Origin: Synergistaceae bacterium
GTDB lineage: Bacteria > Synergistota > Synergistia > Synergistales > Thermovirgaceae
NCBI GenBank assembly: GCA_003446665.1
Contig: DMCT01000007.1
Coordinates: 1 to 29,335 of the forward strand
DNA length: 29,335 nucleotides
Reading direction: 5' to 3'
Shown: piece by piece, positions 1-8,094 of the stretch
Position numbering within the stretch: position 1 is the stretch's first letter
Layout of the letters: the number at the start of each line of letters is the position of its first letter
Notes under the pieces: model-generated
What the model saw: the letters and a program-made list of their open reading frames with translations, nothing else
What the model was told of the DNA's origin: nothing
Database searches by the model: none
Program-made: the position numbers and the translations under genes

Positions 1-1284
1 AGGCGGGACAACGGTATTTATTTGGACCATGTGATCATATTGCTCGTATATCCAGGCACTTTCTTTAAGGTTCGGCGAGGAGAGCAGATCCAGAACGTGA
101 TTCCCCCATTCGTCGGGATACTCCGGTTCTACGGTGTCTGTGAGATCTTTTGTCCGTGATTCGGAAAGAGGTTTGGAGGGCCAGTGGATTTCCGGACATC
201 CACCTCCCACGATTTCCGCCGGCAGGTCGACTACGGTCTTGCCTTTTTCCATAATCCGGAAACGTCCATCGTCGGTTATTTCACCGATCGCAGCGCACTC
301 CAGTTGCCATTTCCCGGCGCACTCCGCGACGGTATCGAAATCACGAGGTTCTATAACGAGCAACATCCTTTCCTGCGATTCGGAGAGGGCTATTTCCCAG
401 GCATTCATGCCCGTTTCCCTGAGTGGCACTTTTTCGGCGTGAATCAATACGCCCCTACCGCTTTTTGCGGCTATTTCACTTGCCGAAGAGGTTATGCCGG
501 CGGCTCCCATGTCCTGCATGCTGACGATCAGGCCTTTGCTCAGGAGCTCGTGGCAACATTCTATAAGAAGCTTTTCTACGAAGGGGTCGCCGATTTGAAC
601 TTGTGGACGACTTCCTTTCGTGTCTTCTTCCAGCCGGGCGGAGGCGAAAGCCGCGCCTGCTATGCCGTCCCTGCCTGTGCGCGAACCGAGAAGAACCGTG
701 ATTTGACCAGGTTTTGCCGTGTTGGACCTGACGATGCCGTCATGCCTCACAAGCCCGGCGCAAAAGGCGTTTACAAGAGGATTTCCATCGTAACATCCGT
801 CGAAAACCGTTTTCCCACCGACAGTGGGGACTCCCACGGCGTTTCCATATCCACCTATGCCTGAAATGACTCCCTGCATAAGACCCGCGGTTTTTTCCTT
901 GGATGGGTCACCGAAAAACAAACCGTCCATACATGCGACCGGCCAGGCGCCCATGGCAAGAATATCCCGTATGATCCCGCCGACGCCTGTAGCAGCTCCC
1001 TGATAGGGGGAAACGGCTGAAGGGTGATTGTGACTTTCCACCTTGAAGGCCACGGCCAGTCCTTCGCCTATGTCTACGATCCCGGCATTTTCACCTGGTC
1101 CCTGCAGGACTTGCTTTCCTTCGGAGGAGAATTGCCTCAAAAGTCGCCTTGTCGATTTGTAGCTGCAGTGTTCGGACCACATTACGCCGAGGATTCTCAA
1201 TTCCGCTTCGTTGGGTTCTCTGCCCAGTTGTTTTTTGATTGTTTCATATTCTTCTTTTCGCAGGCCAAAATTTTTGTAGTCCAT
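1..1284 (-). CDS. purL: Phosphoribosylformylglycinamidine synthase, small-type PurL subunit (N-terminal 428 codons; 3' end outside window)
   Basis: Synthetase subunit of FGAM synthase, the fourth step of de novo purine synthesis: FGAR plus glutamine-derived ammonia and ATP give FGAM in the cytoplasm. Reverse-strand translation from ATG 1284 opens MDYKNFGLRKEEYE, then shows the conserved HCSYKS segment near residue 40, VESHNHPS (ATP/metal site) near residue 80-90, and GGKTVFDGCYDGNPLVNAF near residue 155-170. The reading frame stays open to base 1. The short N-terminus and separate purQ and purS genes show that this is the small PurL of the PurLQS complex, normally about 720-760 residues, so roughly 40% is missing beyond the left edge. 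The start lies 2 nt after the purQ stop, with a GGGAGG ribosome site inside the purQ end. Identification is firm; only the end is unknown. Confidence 0.96.
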   Translation of the reverse strand, partial: MDYKNFGLRKEEYETIKKQLGREPNEAELRILGVMWSEHCSYKSTRRLLRQFSSEGKQVLQGPGENAGIVDIGEGLAVAFKVESHNHPSAVSPYQGAATGVGGIIRDILAMGAWPVACMDGLFFGDPSKEKTAGLMQGVISGIGGYGNAVGVPTVGGKTVFDGCYDGNPLVNAFCAGLVRHDGIVRSNTAKPGQITVLLGSRTGRDGIAGAAFASARLEEDTKGSRPQVQIGDPFVEKLLIECCHELLSKGLIVSMQDMGAAGITSSASEIAAKSGRGVLIHAEKVPLRETGMNAWEIALSESQERMLLVIEPRDFDTVAECAGKWQLECAAIGEITDDGRFRIMEKGKTVVDLPAEIVGGGCPEIHWPSKPLSESRTKDLTDTVEPEYPDEWGNHVLDLLSSPNLKESAWIYEQYDHMVQINTVVPP

Positions 1285-1286
1285 TT

Positions 1287-1991
1287 CTAACGGCCTCCCT
1301 TTTCAAGCCATATACGCAGGGAATTCCATATCAAGGCGCCGTCATCGGAACCGAGGATTTTTTCCGAGGCCCTTTCCGGATGGGGCATGAGACCCATCAC
1401 ATTGCCCCTTTCGTTTACTATGCCTGCGATGTTATCTAGTGAACCGTTTGGGTTATGACTGTCGTCAAGCTCACCATCGGGTCCGCAATACCGGAAGACC
1501 ACCCTCTTCTCTTTTTTCAAACGGCTTATCTCTTCCTCGGGAAGAAAATAAAGTCCCTCGTGATGGGCTATTGGCATTTCAAGCACCTGGTTTTCGCGGC
1601 AGCCGAGAGTAAAGGGCGTATCTGTACGTTCGACCCTTACCGTGCAGCTGCGGCAAATGAAAGTCAGGCTTTGGTTTGCGAGTATAGCGCCCGGCAACAG
1701 ACGCGACTCCGTGAGGACCTGGAAACCGTTGCATATTCCCAGTACGAGGCCGCCCCTTTCGGCGAAATGGCGGACGGCTTTCATCACCGGTGTTCTCGCC
1801 GCCATGGCTCCACACCTTAGATAGTCGCCGTAAGAAAACCCACCCGGCAACACTATGAGATCGATATTTTTCGGCAAGTCCGAGGATTCATACCACAGGG
1901 TTTCCGTATCTGCGGAGATGGTTGTTCTAAGCGCGTGAATCACATCCCTGTCGCAATTGCTTCCGGGAAAGACTACGACTGCGGCCCGCAT
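1287..1991 (-). CDS. purQ: Phosphoribosylformylglycinamidine synthase glutaminase subunit
   Basis: Class I glutamine amidotransferase that hydrolyses glutamine and passes ammonia to PurL. The protein is 234 residues, normal for PurQ (about 225-235). The nucleophile is Cys87 in GICNGFQVL; the catalytic His-Glu pair is H204-P205-E206 in LMPHPERASE. An early glycine-rich LPGGFSYGDYLR segment (48-59) is typical of PurQ. It sits third in the minus-strand pur operon, 2 nt from both purS upstream and purL downstream, consistent with translational coupling of the three subunits. ATG 1991 is the only reasonable start, since translation begins directly with MRAAVVVFPGSNCDRD, the family N-terminus. Confidence 0.97.
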   Translation of the reverse strand: MRAAVVVFPGSNCDRDVIHALRTTISADTETLWYESSDLPKNIDLIVLPGGFSYGDYLRCGAMAARTPVMKAVRHFAERGGLVLGICNGFQVLTESRLLPGAILANQSLTFICRSCTVRVERTDTPFTLGCRENQVLEMPIAHHEGLYFLPEEEISRLKKEKRVVFRYCGPDGELDDSHNPNGSLDNIAGIVNERGNVMGLMPHPERASEKILGSDDGALIWNSLRIWLEKGGR

Positions 1992-1993
1992 GG

Positions 1994-2242
1994 TCAGTCA
2001 ACTACCTTTATGTCGAACTCCTCGATTAATTCGTTTACGAGCAGTTCGACGCACATTTCCTTAGTGCGTGCCCTGGCGACTTCCTTGTTTTCCGCGTTTA
2101 TCCTGAGTTGTATGTATTTCCCTACCCTCACATCTTCAAGGTCTTCAAAGCCCAAACGCCGCAAAGACTGTTTGACCGCCTTTCCCTGGGTATCCAGGAC
2201 GCCATTTTTCAGGTAGACAAGAACTTCCACCGTATAACTCAT
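1994..2242 (-). CDS. purS: Phosphoribosylformylglycinamidine synthase subunit PurS
   Basis: Small bridging subunit needed for assembly of the PurL-PurQ complex. Starting at ATG 2242 the protein is 82 residues, standard for PurS, and begins MSYTVEVLVYLKNGVLDTQG, with the characteristic VLDTQGKAVKQSL and VRVGKYIQL stretches. A start 7 codons upstream (MRRGEKV) is also open but lies within the end of purC. The chosen ATG overlaps the purC stop by one base (TAATG), the usual form of translational coupling. It lies in the purC-purS-purQ-purL operon. Confidence 0.95.
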   Translation of the reverse strand: MSYTVEVLVYLKNGVLDTQGKAVKQSLRRLGFEDLEDVRVGKYIQLRINAENKEVARARTKEMCVELLVNELIEEFDIKVVD

Positions 2243-2961
2243 TACTTTCTCTCCCCTGCGCAAATGCGCCGTTTGATTTCTTCATAGGCCTCAAGAACGT
2301 TGCCCAGATCTTTCCTGAAACGATCCTTGTCAAGGCTGTTACGGCTTGAAGTGTCCCAGAAGCGGCATGTATCCGGAGAAATCTCATCGGCTACAACCAT
2401 TTCCCCTTCTTCGGTACGGCCGAACTCGAGTTTGAAATCAACAAGCACGACGTTTCTTTCCTCAAAGAATGCACGTAGCAGGTCGTTGACCTTCAGGGCC
2501 AAGGTCTTCATTTCTTTGATTTCTTCCCTGGTGGCCCAACCAAAAATCACTGCCTGGCCTTCGGTTACTATGGGATCACCAAGGTCGTCATTCTTCAGGT
2601 AGAATTCCACGAGGCCGGGATCAAGTCTTTTGCCTTCCGGCACTCCAAGCCTCTTGCAAATTGAGCCTGTCGTTATATTGCGTACTACTACTTCAAGGGG
2701 AATAATTTTTGTTTTTTTGACGAGCTGGTGGTTTTTATCTATTATTTGTATGTAATGTGTCCTGATACCATTTTTCTCGAGGTAATCGAAAAGGAGGGCA
2801 CTGATTTGGTTGTTTAGCGTTCCTTTCCCTTCCATGCTTGCCTTTTTCTGTGCATTATAAGCGGTGAGGCTGTCCTTGTACTCTACGATCAGCGTATTCG
2901 GTTCTTCTCCCGGGAAAAGCCTTTTCGCCTTGCCTTCGTAGAGAGGTTGACGATCTTCCAT
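2242..2961 (-). CDS. purC: Phosphoribosylaminoimidazole-succinocarboxamide synthase (SAICAR synthetase)
   Basis: Joins CAIR to aspartate with ATP to form SAICAR in de novo purine synthesis. The 239-residue product matches bacterial PurC in length. Visible family features are the N-terminal LYEGKAKRLF nucleotide-binding loop (7-16), SMEGKGTLNNQISALLFDYLE, VVRNITTGSICKRLGV (SAICAR_synt signature), LVDFKLEFGR near residue 175-185 and DEISPDTCRFWD near 195-205. It is the first gene of the minus-strand pur operon and directly follows the promoter-dyad at 3001-3033. The ribosome site is weak (GGTGA about 7 nt upstream). Spacing to purS is a one-base overlap. Confidence 0.97.
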   Translation of the reverse strand: MEDRQPLYEGKAKRLFPGEEPNTLIVEYKDSLTAYNAQKKASMEGKGTLNNQISALLFDYLEKNGIRTHYIQIIDKNHQLVKKTKIIPLEVVVRNITTGSICKRLGVPEGKRLDPGLVEFYLKNDDLGDPIVTEGQAVIFGWATREEIKEMKTLALKVNDLLRAFFEERNVVLVDFKLEFGRTEEGEMVVADEISPDTCRFWDTSSRNSLDKDRFRKDLGNVLEAYEEIKRRICAGERK

Positions 2962-3000
2962 ACTTTATCACCAAACTTTCTTTAGGTTGTAATTGGTACC

Positions 3001-3032
3001 TGACATTATTTAGCGAATAAGCAAAAATGTCA
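3001..3032. promoter_or_regulatory. Inverted repeat overlapping the pur promoter, possible operator
   Basis: TGACATT (3001-3007) and AATGTCA (3026-3032) are perfect 7-base complements, with an inner pair TTATT (3006-3010) and AATAA (3016-3020). The arms coincide with the -10 and -35 elements of the purC promoter, so a protein bound here would block RNA polymerase. The centre holds one CGAA core (3014-3017) resembling half of a B. subtilis PurBox. A PurR homologue is encoded at 17190-17987. That PurR binds here is inference. Confidence 0.35.
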
Positions 3033-3033
3033 A
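3005..3033 (-). promoter_or_regulatory. Sigma-70-type promoter of the pur operon
   Basis: On the minus strand a perfect -35 TTGACA (3033-3028) is followed after 17 nt by AATAAT (3010-3005), one mismatch from the -10 consensus. The predicted transcript starts near 2998 and reads into purC, whose ATG is at 2961. The promoter is embedded in an inverted repeat, listed separately. Confidence 0.65.
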
Positions 3034-3106
3034 CGATTATAGGTGCAGGGTTCAGTGGTTATGGGACGCCTGAATGTGCGTGCAGAAACGAAAGGAGGAG
3101 AGCAGC

Positions 3107-4378
3107 ATGAAGAAAGTGTCACCCGGGCGATTTATTGCGGTACTTGCGGTGGTGGTGTTGCTGGTGGGAACGCTTGCCGGGGCCGGTTTTGCCGAGGAGA
3201 AGGTGATTAAAATAGGTACACTTTTCCCGCTCACCGGACCTGTCGCCACGGCGGGCCAAAGATGCAGGGCTGCTGTAGAGACAGCTGTCGAAGTGATCAA
3301 CAATTCCTACCCGAACATGAATATTCCTCTCGCTGCACAGGAAGGGATCCTCGGCGGTCACAAGATCGTACTGGTGCATGCCGACCATCAGGGCAAGCCC
3401 GACATAGGAAAGGCCGAAGCAGAGCGCTTGTTCAACCAGGAAAAAGTATACGCAATCATTGGATCTTACAACAGCGCTGTGACGAAACCGGCCAGCTTTG
3501 TTGCGGAAATGCAGAAGAAGATTTTCATGTGTGGCTGTTCCAGTTCGGCGGCGTTGACGGAACGTGGGTTTAAATATTTCTTCAGGATGGCTCCCACTGA
3601 CAAGACGGAGTCTCATGAGTTTGTCGAGTTCATGAAATGGATGAACGAAACACGAGGCACGGATTTTAAAACCGTAGGGATCATTTATGAAAACACGGAG
3701 TTCGGCAAGCATGCTGCCGATGAAGGCAAGGCTGCGGCGAAAGACGCCGGGTTCGAGGTTGTGGCCGATGTGCCTTTCAGCCCCGGTGCAACGAGCATGA
3801 ACAGCGAAGTTCAGACCTTGAAGGCCGCTAACCCCGACGTGGTGTTCGGTGCTTGCCTTGGAGGCGACTATACGCTATGGGTGCGGACCATGAAGGAGCT
3901 CAACTGGCTTCCGAAGGCGGCCTTGAACTACTGTACCGGTTATCAGGACCCGATGATCACCAGGCAGCTTGGTGACGACGCCAATTACTTCTCGGGCGGC
4001 ATGGGATATGCACCGCAGTTTGCTCATTTGATGCCTGATGTTGCGCCTGTGGAGGCTATATACAAGGAGAAGACAACCCCGAGCGTTCCTTTTGACAGTG
4101 ACAGCATTCAGGAAGCCGTGGCCATGTTCATTCTGGCTCAGGCCATAGAAAAAGCAGGAACCCTTGATTACGATACTGTGGCGAAAACTCTACATGAAAA
4201 TGTTTGGGATTCTCCGCTTTCACTTGGCGGAAAGGTCGAGTTCGCACCCGGCGGACAGAATATAAGGGCGCAAAGTTTCCTGACACAGCTCCAGGGTGGA
4301 GAATATACGATAATCTATCCCGAAGAATACATGCAGGCCGAACCAATCGTGCCCATGGTACCCTGGGACAAAAGGTAG
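3107..4378 (+). CDS. livK: ABC transporter periplasmic amino-acid-binding protein (LivK-type)
   Basis: Substrate-binding component of a branched-chain amino acid type (HAAT) ABC importer. The 423-residue product begins at ATG 3107 with an excellent ribosome site (AAAGGAGG, 3091-3098). Residues 1-29 form a signal peptide: MKK, a hydrophobic core (IAVLAVVVLLVGTLAG) and an AGFA cleavage site before EEKVIKIG. There is no lipobox cysteine, so the mature protein should be soluble in a periplasm. The mature start VIKIGTLFPLTGPVA and later ADHQGKPDIGKAEAERL segments are typical of Peripla_BP_6 proteins. Such proteins bind leucine/isoleucine/valine, but paralogues bind other amino acids, amides or aromatics, so the ligand is not certain. 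It leads the livKHMGF cluster and is separated from livH by a strong hairpin. Confidence 0.92.
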   Translation: MKKVSPGRFIAVLAVVVLLVGTLAGAGFAEEKVIKIGTLFPLTGPVATAGQRCRAAVETAVEVINNSYPNMNIPLAAQEGILGGHKIVLVHADHQGKPDIGKAEAERLFNQEKVYAIIGSYNSAVTKPASFVAEMQKKIFMCGCSSSAALTERGFKYFFRMAPTDKTESHEFVEFMKWMNETRGTDFKTVGIIYENTEFGKHAADEGKAAAKDAGFEVVADVPFSPGATSMNSEVQTLKAANPDVVFGACLGGDYTLWVRTMKELNWLPKAALNYCTGYQDPMITRQLGDDANYFSGGMGYAPQFAHLMPDVAPVEAIYKEKTTPSVPFDSDSIQEAVAMFILAQAIEKAGTLDYDTVAKTLHENVWDSPLSLGGKVEFAPGGQNIRAQSFLTQLQGGEYTIIYPEEYMQAEPIVPMVPWDKR

Positions 4379-4433
4379 TAGCAGAATGTAACGCTAAAAA
4401 CTGCGGAATGTCTGAGGGATTTTCTTGAATACC

Positions 4434-4462
4434 GCAGGCAGCAGGATTTATCTGCTGCCTGC
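4434..4462 (+). repeat. Perfect 11-bp hairpin between livK and livH
   Basis: GCAGGCAGCAG (4434-4444) and CTGCTGCCTGC (4452-4462) are exact complements around a 7-nt loop GATTTAT. It lies 55 nt after the livK stop and 44 nt before the livH start. No run of T follows, so it is unlikely to be a full terminator. The position after the binding-protein gene fits an mRNA 3'-end stabiliser or partial terminator that leaves more binding-protein message than permease message, as known for other ABC importer operons. Confidence 0.75.
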
Positions 4463-4506
4463 CTGTTGTCGAAGCGGTTTAATTTGCTGTGCAGGGAGGT
4501 TTGCCC

Positions 4507-5367
4507 ATGATTGCCTTTTTGCAGGTCCTGGTAAACGGCATTTTGAATGGCCTGGTTTACGCGCTGGTCGCCACAGGGTTGAGCCTTATATGGGGAGTCA
4601 TGGATGTGATCAACTTCGCCCATGGTGATTATCTCATGGTCGCAATGTACACCAGTTTCTGGATTGGCGCACTTTTGGGGGTAGATCCCGTCCTTTCCTG
4701 GATCGTTTCCGGTGCCTTCCTTTTTTTCATAGGAGCACTGACATATAAACTGATCATTCGCTATACCGTAGGACGATCGGCAATTTCGGCCCTTCTTGCG
4801 ACTTTCGGCCTTTCCATGTTTCTTAAGAATGTATGCCTGTATCTGTTTTCTCCTAATTTCCGACTTTTATCAAAAACCGTTCTTGGCGGTAAGACCATTG
4901 AAACCGGAGGAGTCATTTTCCCGGTGCCACAACTTGTTACGGCGTTGGGTGCGCTCGTCGTCATTGTACTCGTATATTACATGGTTAAAAAGACCAGACT
5001 CGGATGGGCGATCCAGGCGACAGCCATGGACAAGGAAGCGGCGGAACTTATGGGTATCGACACGGAGCGTATTTATTTGCTTGTTTTCGGACTGGGAGGG
5101 GCTTGCGTAGGGATAGCAGGAGGACTTCTTCCGTCTTATCTGGCGGTTCACCCGGAAGTTGGGCTTCTTTTCGGTCTACTGGCCTTTGTGATAGTCGCCA
5201 TGGGTGGGTTCGGCAGTATCCCGGGCGCACTATTCGCGGCGCTTTTGGTCGGTCTTGTCGAGTCTTTAAGCGGCTTTTTTATAGCGCCTGTTTTTAAATA
5301 TGTCGCTGTTTTCGCACTTTATCTTCTTGTTGTTATGGTAAGGCCCAAGGGCCTTTTCGGGTGGTGA
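4507..5367 (+). CDS. livH: Branched-chain amino acid type ABC transporter permease LivH
   Basis: First of two inner-membrane permease subunits of the HAAT importer. ATG 4507 follows GGGAGGT (4494-4500) at ideal spacing and gives 286 residues, normal for LivH. The protein is almost wholly hydrophobic with about eight membrane segments. It opens with FLQVLVNGILNGLVYALVATGLSLIWGV and NFAHGDYLM, the family hallmark. The cytoplasmic EAA-like loop (AIQATAMDKEAAELMGID, about residues 172-190), which contacts the ATPases, is present, as is the C-terminal VRPKGLFGW. livM begins 7 nt after its stop. Confidence 0.94.
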   Translation: MIAFLQVLVNGILNGLVYALVATGLSLIWGVMDVINFAHGDYLMVAMYTSFWIGALLGVDPVLSWIVSGAFLFFIGALTYKLIIRYTVGRSAISALLATFGLSMFLKNVCLYLFSPNFRLLSKTVLGGKTIETGGVIFPVPQLVTALGALVVIVLVYYMVKKTRLGWAIQATAMDKEAAELMGIDTERIYLLVFGLGGACVGIAGGLLPSYLAVHPEVGLLFGLLAFVIVAMGGFGSIPGALFAALLVGLVESLSGFFIAPVFKYVAVFALYLLVVMVRPKGLFGW

Positions 5368-5374
5368 CCGCCTG

Positions 5375-6379
5375 ATGAAAAGGAAGATCGAACGCAAGGA
5401 CTGGTTGCTTTTTGTTCTGATAATCCTGTTCGCCCTGTTGCCGGCGATACCGGGGATTCGTGAAAATTCACTTACAATGCACGTGATACTTATGATTTTT
5501 CTCATGGCCAGCATGTCCCAGTCGTGGAATATTGTGGGTGGTTATTGCGGCCAGGTGTCTTTCGGGCATTCCGTTTTTTTTGGAATAGGAGCGTATGGTG
5601 CGGCTATGGCTGTCGTCAAGTACGGAATGACGCCATGGCCCGGCGCTCTTGTAGGGGCATTCCTGGCGGCCGGTATTGCCGTTCTGATCAGTTGGCCCGT
5701 GTTCCGCCTGTCTGGGCATTACTTTGCGATAGCGACTTTCGCCATTGTCGAAATTTTCAACAGACTCTTTATGGTCTGGTATTGGGTAGGAGGCGCCATA
5801 GGTCTGGACTATTCGATCTCCGAGCAAGGCATCGTGAACTTTGTATGGTACCAGTCGAAGGTGGGATATTATTACGGTGCCTTGTTCCTTTTTGGTTTAG
5901 TGTTCGGAGTGGTGCGCTGGATGGAACGTCACAGAATAGGTTATTATCTCCGGGCTGTTCGTGAAGGACAGGAAACTGCCGAAGCTCTCGGGGTAGACAG
6001 CACGAAGGCCAAACTTTCCGCAATGGCTGTTTCGGCTTTTCTGGCGGCGCTGTGCGGGGCCTTTTTTGCCCAATATAATTACCGCGTGGACCCGCCGATG
6101 GTCATGTCGCTTGACATGTCCATGAAGTTTGTTCTTGTAACCATACTGGGTGGAACAGGTACCCTCTTTGGCCCTCTTGTAGGGGCTGCAGTTCTTGTCC
6201 CGCTGCAGGAATATAGCCGGGCCTTTCTGGGCGGCCTTGGCGGGGGCGTCGACCTGATCATCTTTGGGCTGCTTATTATCCTTGTCGTAGTCAAACAGCC
6301 CAAGGGAGTAGTGGGCATTTTCAGTTATCTCAGACGTCGCATGGTCGAGCGCGAGTCGGTGGGAAAGGAGAACGATTGA
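5375..6379 (+). CDS. livM: Branched-chain amino acid type ABC transporter permease LivM
   Basis: Second permease subunit, 334 residues, within the usual range for LivM. After a charged N-terminus (MKRKIERKDW) there are about nine hydrophobic segments. Family marks are SWNIVGGYCGQVSFGHSVFFGIGAYGAA (about 50-78), the coupling loop LRAVREGQETAEALGVDSTKAK (about 190-211), and GGTGTLFGPLVGAA with a C-terminal KQPKGVVG. The start is 7 nt downstream of the livH stop; the stop is 1 nt before the livG start, so the genes are translationally coupled. Substrate specificity cannot be read from the permease. Confidence 0.93.
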   Translation: MKRKIERKDWLLFVLIILFALLPAIPGIRENSLTMHVILMIFLMASMSQSWNIVGGYCGQVSFGHSVFFGIGAYGAAMAVVKYGMTPWPGALVGAFLAAGIAVLISWPVFRLSGHYFAIATFAIVEIFNRLFMVWYWVGGAIGLDYSISEQGIVNFVWYQSKVGYYYGALFLFGLVFGVVRWMERHRIGYYLRAVREGQETAEALGVDSTKAKLSAMAVSAFLAALCGAFFAQYNYRVDPPMVMSLDMSMKFVLVTILGGTGTLFGPLVGAAVLVPLQEYSRAFLGGLGGGVDLIIFGLLIILVVVKQPKGVVGIFSYLRRRMVERESVGKEND

Positions 6380-6380
6380 C

Positions 6381-7139
6381 ATGGCCATGCTGGAGATACA
6401 TGACCTAACGATGAAATTCGGCTCCCTAGTCGCCAATGATTCAGTCAGCTTCTCCGTGGAAAAGGGCCAAATCGTGGGGTTGATAGGGCCCAACGGTGCC
6501 GGGAAGACTACGCTTTTCAATTGCGTTTCCGGTTTTTTCCCTCCCACCGAAGGAAAGATATTTTTCAACGGCGAAGACGTCACCGGTCTTCCCGCTCATG
6601 TCATTGCCAGAAAAGGAGCCGTCAGAACATTCCAGGTTGTGCATCCCTTGAGCGAAATGCCCGTGCTTGATAATGTTCTTGTCGGCGCGTTTTTGAGAGA
6701 AAAAGACATAAACAAGGCTCATGAACTGGCGTGGGAATGCCTGAGGGATTGCAGGCTGGAAGACCTGGCGCACCGTCTTGCGGGAGATTTGACTATCGGG
6801 CAAAAAAAGAGACTTGAAGTTGCTCGCTCCCTTGCTACCAGTCCGTTACTTTTAATGCTCGACGAGGCCATGGCCGGATTGACAACGACAGAAGTAAAGG
6901 AATCGGTCGAACTGGTAAGCAGATTGAAAGACCGGGGTTTGACCCTTCTCATTGTCGAACACATCATGGAAGCTATCATGCCGATAGCCGACAAGGTCGT
7001 AGTTCTCGAAGGTGGCATAAAGATCGCCGAAGGCCCTCCTCGGGATATAATTAACGATGAAAGAGTCATAAAGGCGTATTTTGGTGAAAAATACAGCCGA
7101 AGGCTTAAGGAATCGGGGCAGGCGAAACGTTATGAATGA
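6381..7139 (+). CDS. livG: ABC transporter ATP-binding protein LivG
   Basis: First ATPase subunit of the HAAT importer, 252 residues. Walker A is GPNGAGKTT (about 36-44) and Walker B is LLLMLDEAMAGL. The signature loop is LTIGQKKRLEVARSLA, which departs from LSGGQ in the way normal for LivG proteins. The His switch is in LLIVEHIMEAIM, and a C-terminal KAYFG segment is present as in BCA_ABC_TP. AAGGAG lies 10 nt upstream of ATG 6381; an alternative ATG at 6387 would remove two residues. The 3' end overlaps livF by 8 nt. Confidence 0.94.
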   Translation: MAMLEIHDLTMKFGSLVANDSVSFSVEKGQIVGLIGPNGAGKTTLFNCVSGFFPPTEGKIFFNGEDVTGLPAHVIARKGAVRTFQVVHPLSEMPVLDNVLVGAFLREKDINKAHELAWECLRDCRLEDLAHRLAGDLTIGQKKRLEVARSLATSPLLLMLDEAMAGLTTTEVKESVELVSRLKDRGLTLLIVEHIMEAIMPIADKVVVLEGGIKIAEGPPRDIINDERVIKAYFGEKYSRRLKESGQAKRYE

Positions 7140-7848
7140 TGTTCTTCTGAAAGTCGAAAACGTACATTGCGGATATGGCGGCATACCTGTAATCCATGGC
7201 GTCTCCCTGGAAGTAAAAGAGGGTGAAATTGTGGCCATAGTCGGTGCCAATGGAGCTGGGAAAACCACGACGATGCGTACTATTGCTGGTCTTATGCATC
7301 CCTGGAAAGGCAAAATCAGTTTTAACGGTGAGGATATTACTCATTCCCCGGCCCATAATACGCTGCGAAAAGGCATAAGCTACGTCCCGGAAGGACGTCG
7401 TCTTTTCGGCAAGCTGACTGTCAGGGAAAACCTGGAACTGGGGGCTTTTACAAGCAACGACAGGTCATTTATAAAAGAGCGAATGGAAGAGGTTTTCAAC
7501 CTTTTCCCTATTCTCGCCAAACGCGAAAAACAGCTGGCTGAAACCATGAGCGGTGGTGAGCAGCAAATGCTTGCCATCGCGCGGGGGCTCATGATAAAAC
7601 CTAGTCTTCTGATGATCGATGAACTTTCCCTGGGCCTCATGCCCGCCCTGGTCGAAAAGGTTATGGAAAATATAGTGGAGATCAACAAATCCGGAACGAC
7701 GATACTGCTGGTGGAACAGATGGTGCAGGAGGCGCTCGAGATCGCTCACAGAGGGTATGTAATCCAGACGGGGAGGATTGTACTTTCCGGAACGGCTAAA
7801 GAGCTTTTGGATTCAGAGGAGGTCAGAAAGGCTTATCTGGGCATGTAG
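7132..7848 (+). CDS. livF: ABC transporter ATP-binding protein LivF
   Basis: Second ATPase subunit, 238 residues from ATG 7132, matching LivF (about 235-240). Walker A is GANGAGKTTTMR, the signature is MSGGEQQMLAIARGL, Walker B is LLMIDELSLGL, and the switch region reads TTILLVEQMVQEALEIAHRGYVIQTG. An ORF open further upstream (from 7081) lies inside livG and is not needed. It ends the livKHMGF unit; I see no clear terminator just downstream. Confidence 0.94.
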   Translation: MNDVLLKVENVHCGYGGIPVIHGVSLEVKEGEIVAIVGANGAGKTTTMRTIAGLMHPWKGKISFNGEDITHSPAHNTLRKGISYVPEGRRLFGKLTVRENLELGAFTSNDRSFIKERMEEVFNLFPILAKREKQLAETMSGGEQQMLAIARGLMIKPSLLMIDELSLGLMPALVEKVMENIVEINKSGTTILLVEQMVQEALEIAHRGYVIQTGRIVLSGTAKELLDSEEVRKAYLGM

Positions 7849-7986
7849 GCTCCCGGGCACTTCCGCTGGTTTTTTTGCTTGCCAGGCCTGACTAATTTCC
7901 TGGGTCTTGTATGTTTCTGGCTTTATCCGAGGAAGATCTTGCAAAGGAGATTCCGTTGTCGAACCGCCTTCGCAGGATGTTATATC

Positions 7987-8056
7987 ACCTCGATTTTTGG
8001 ATTATGCCTTTGGCTTGTAATTCGAGGTTTGTGTGAAAGATATATTGGAATATAGT
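7987..8056 (+). promoter_or_regulatory. Structured intergenic region with possible promoter upstream of mobA
   Basis: The 246-nt gap between livF and mobA (7849-8094) holds no ORF or tRNA that I can support. It contains a 7-bp stem ACCTCGA/TCGAGGT (7987-7993 and 8022-8028) enclosing GCC-TTT-GGC, then a perfect dyad TATATT-GG-AATATA (8041-8054). A weak promoter, TTGTGT (8029-8034), 16 nt, TATAGT (8051-8056), could drive mobA. I cannot assign a riboswitch class. Confidence 0.3.
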
Positions 8057-8094
8057 ACGTATCCAGGGCAGAAAGGGTAGTCTGAGGGGTAAAT

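Noticed and set aside
184..864. Plus-strand open frame of 226 codons at the left edge
   Set aside because: It is antisense to purL, whose reverse-strand translation shows clear conserved motifs throughout; the plus-strand product resembles nothing.
6781..6840. Non-canonical ABC signature in LivG (LTIGQKKR instead of LSGGQ)
   Set aside because: This variation is normal for LivG-type ATPases, which commonly have YGQQRRLE, so it is not a defect.
7849..7910. Terminator directly after livF
   Set aside because: Only a 5-bp pairing (CCAGG/CCTGG) with no following T run; the TTTTTTT at 7870-7876 is not preceded by a good stem.
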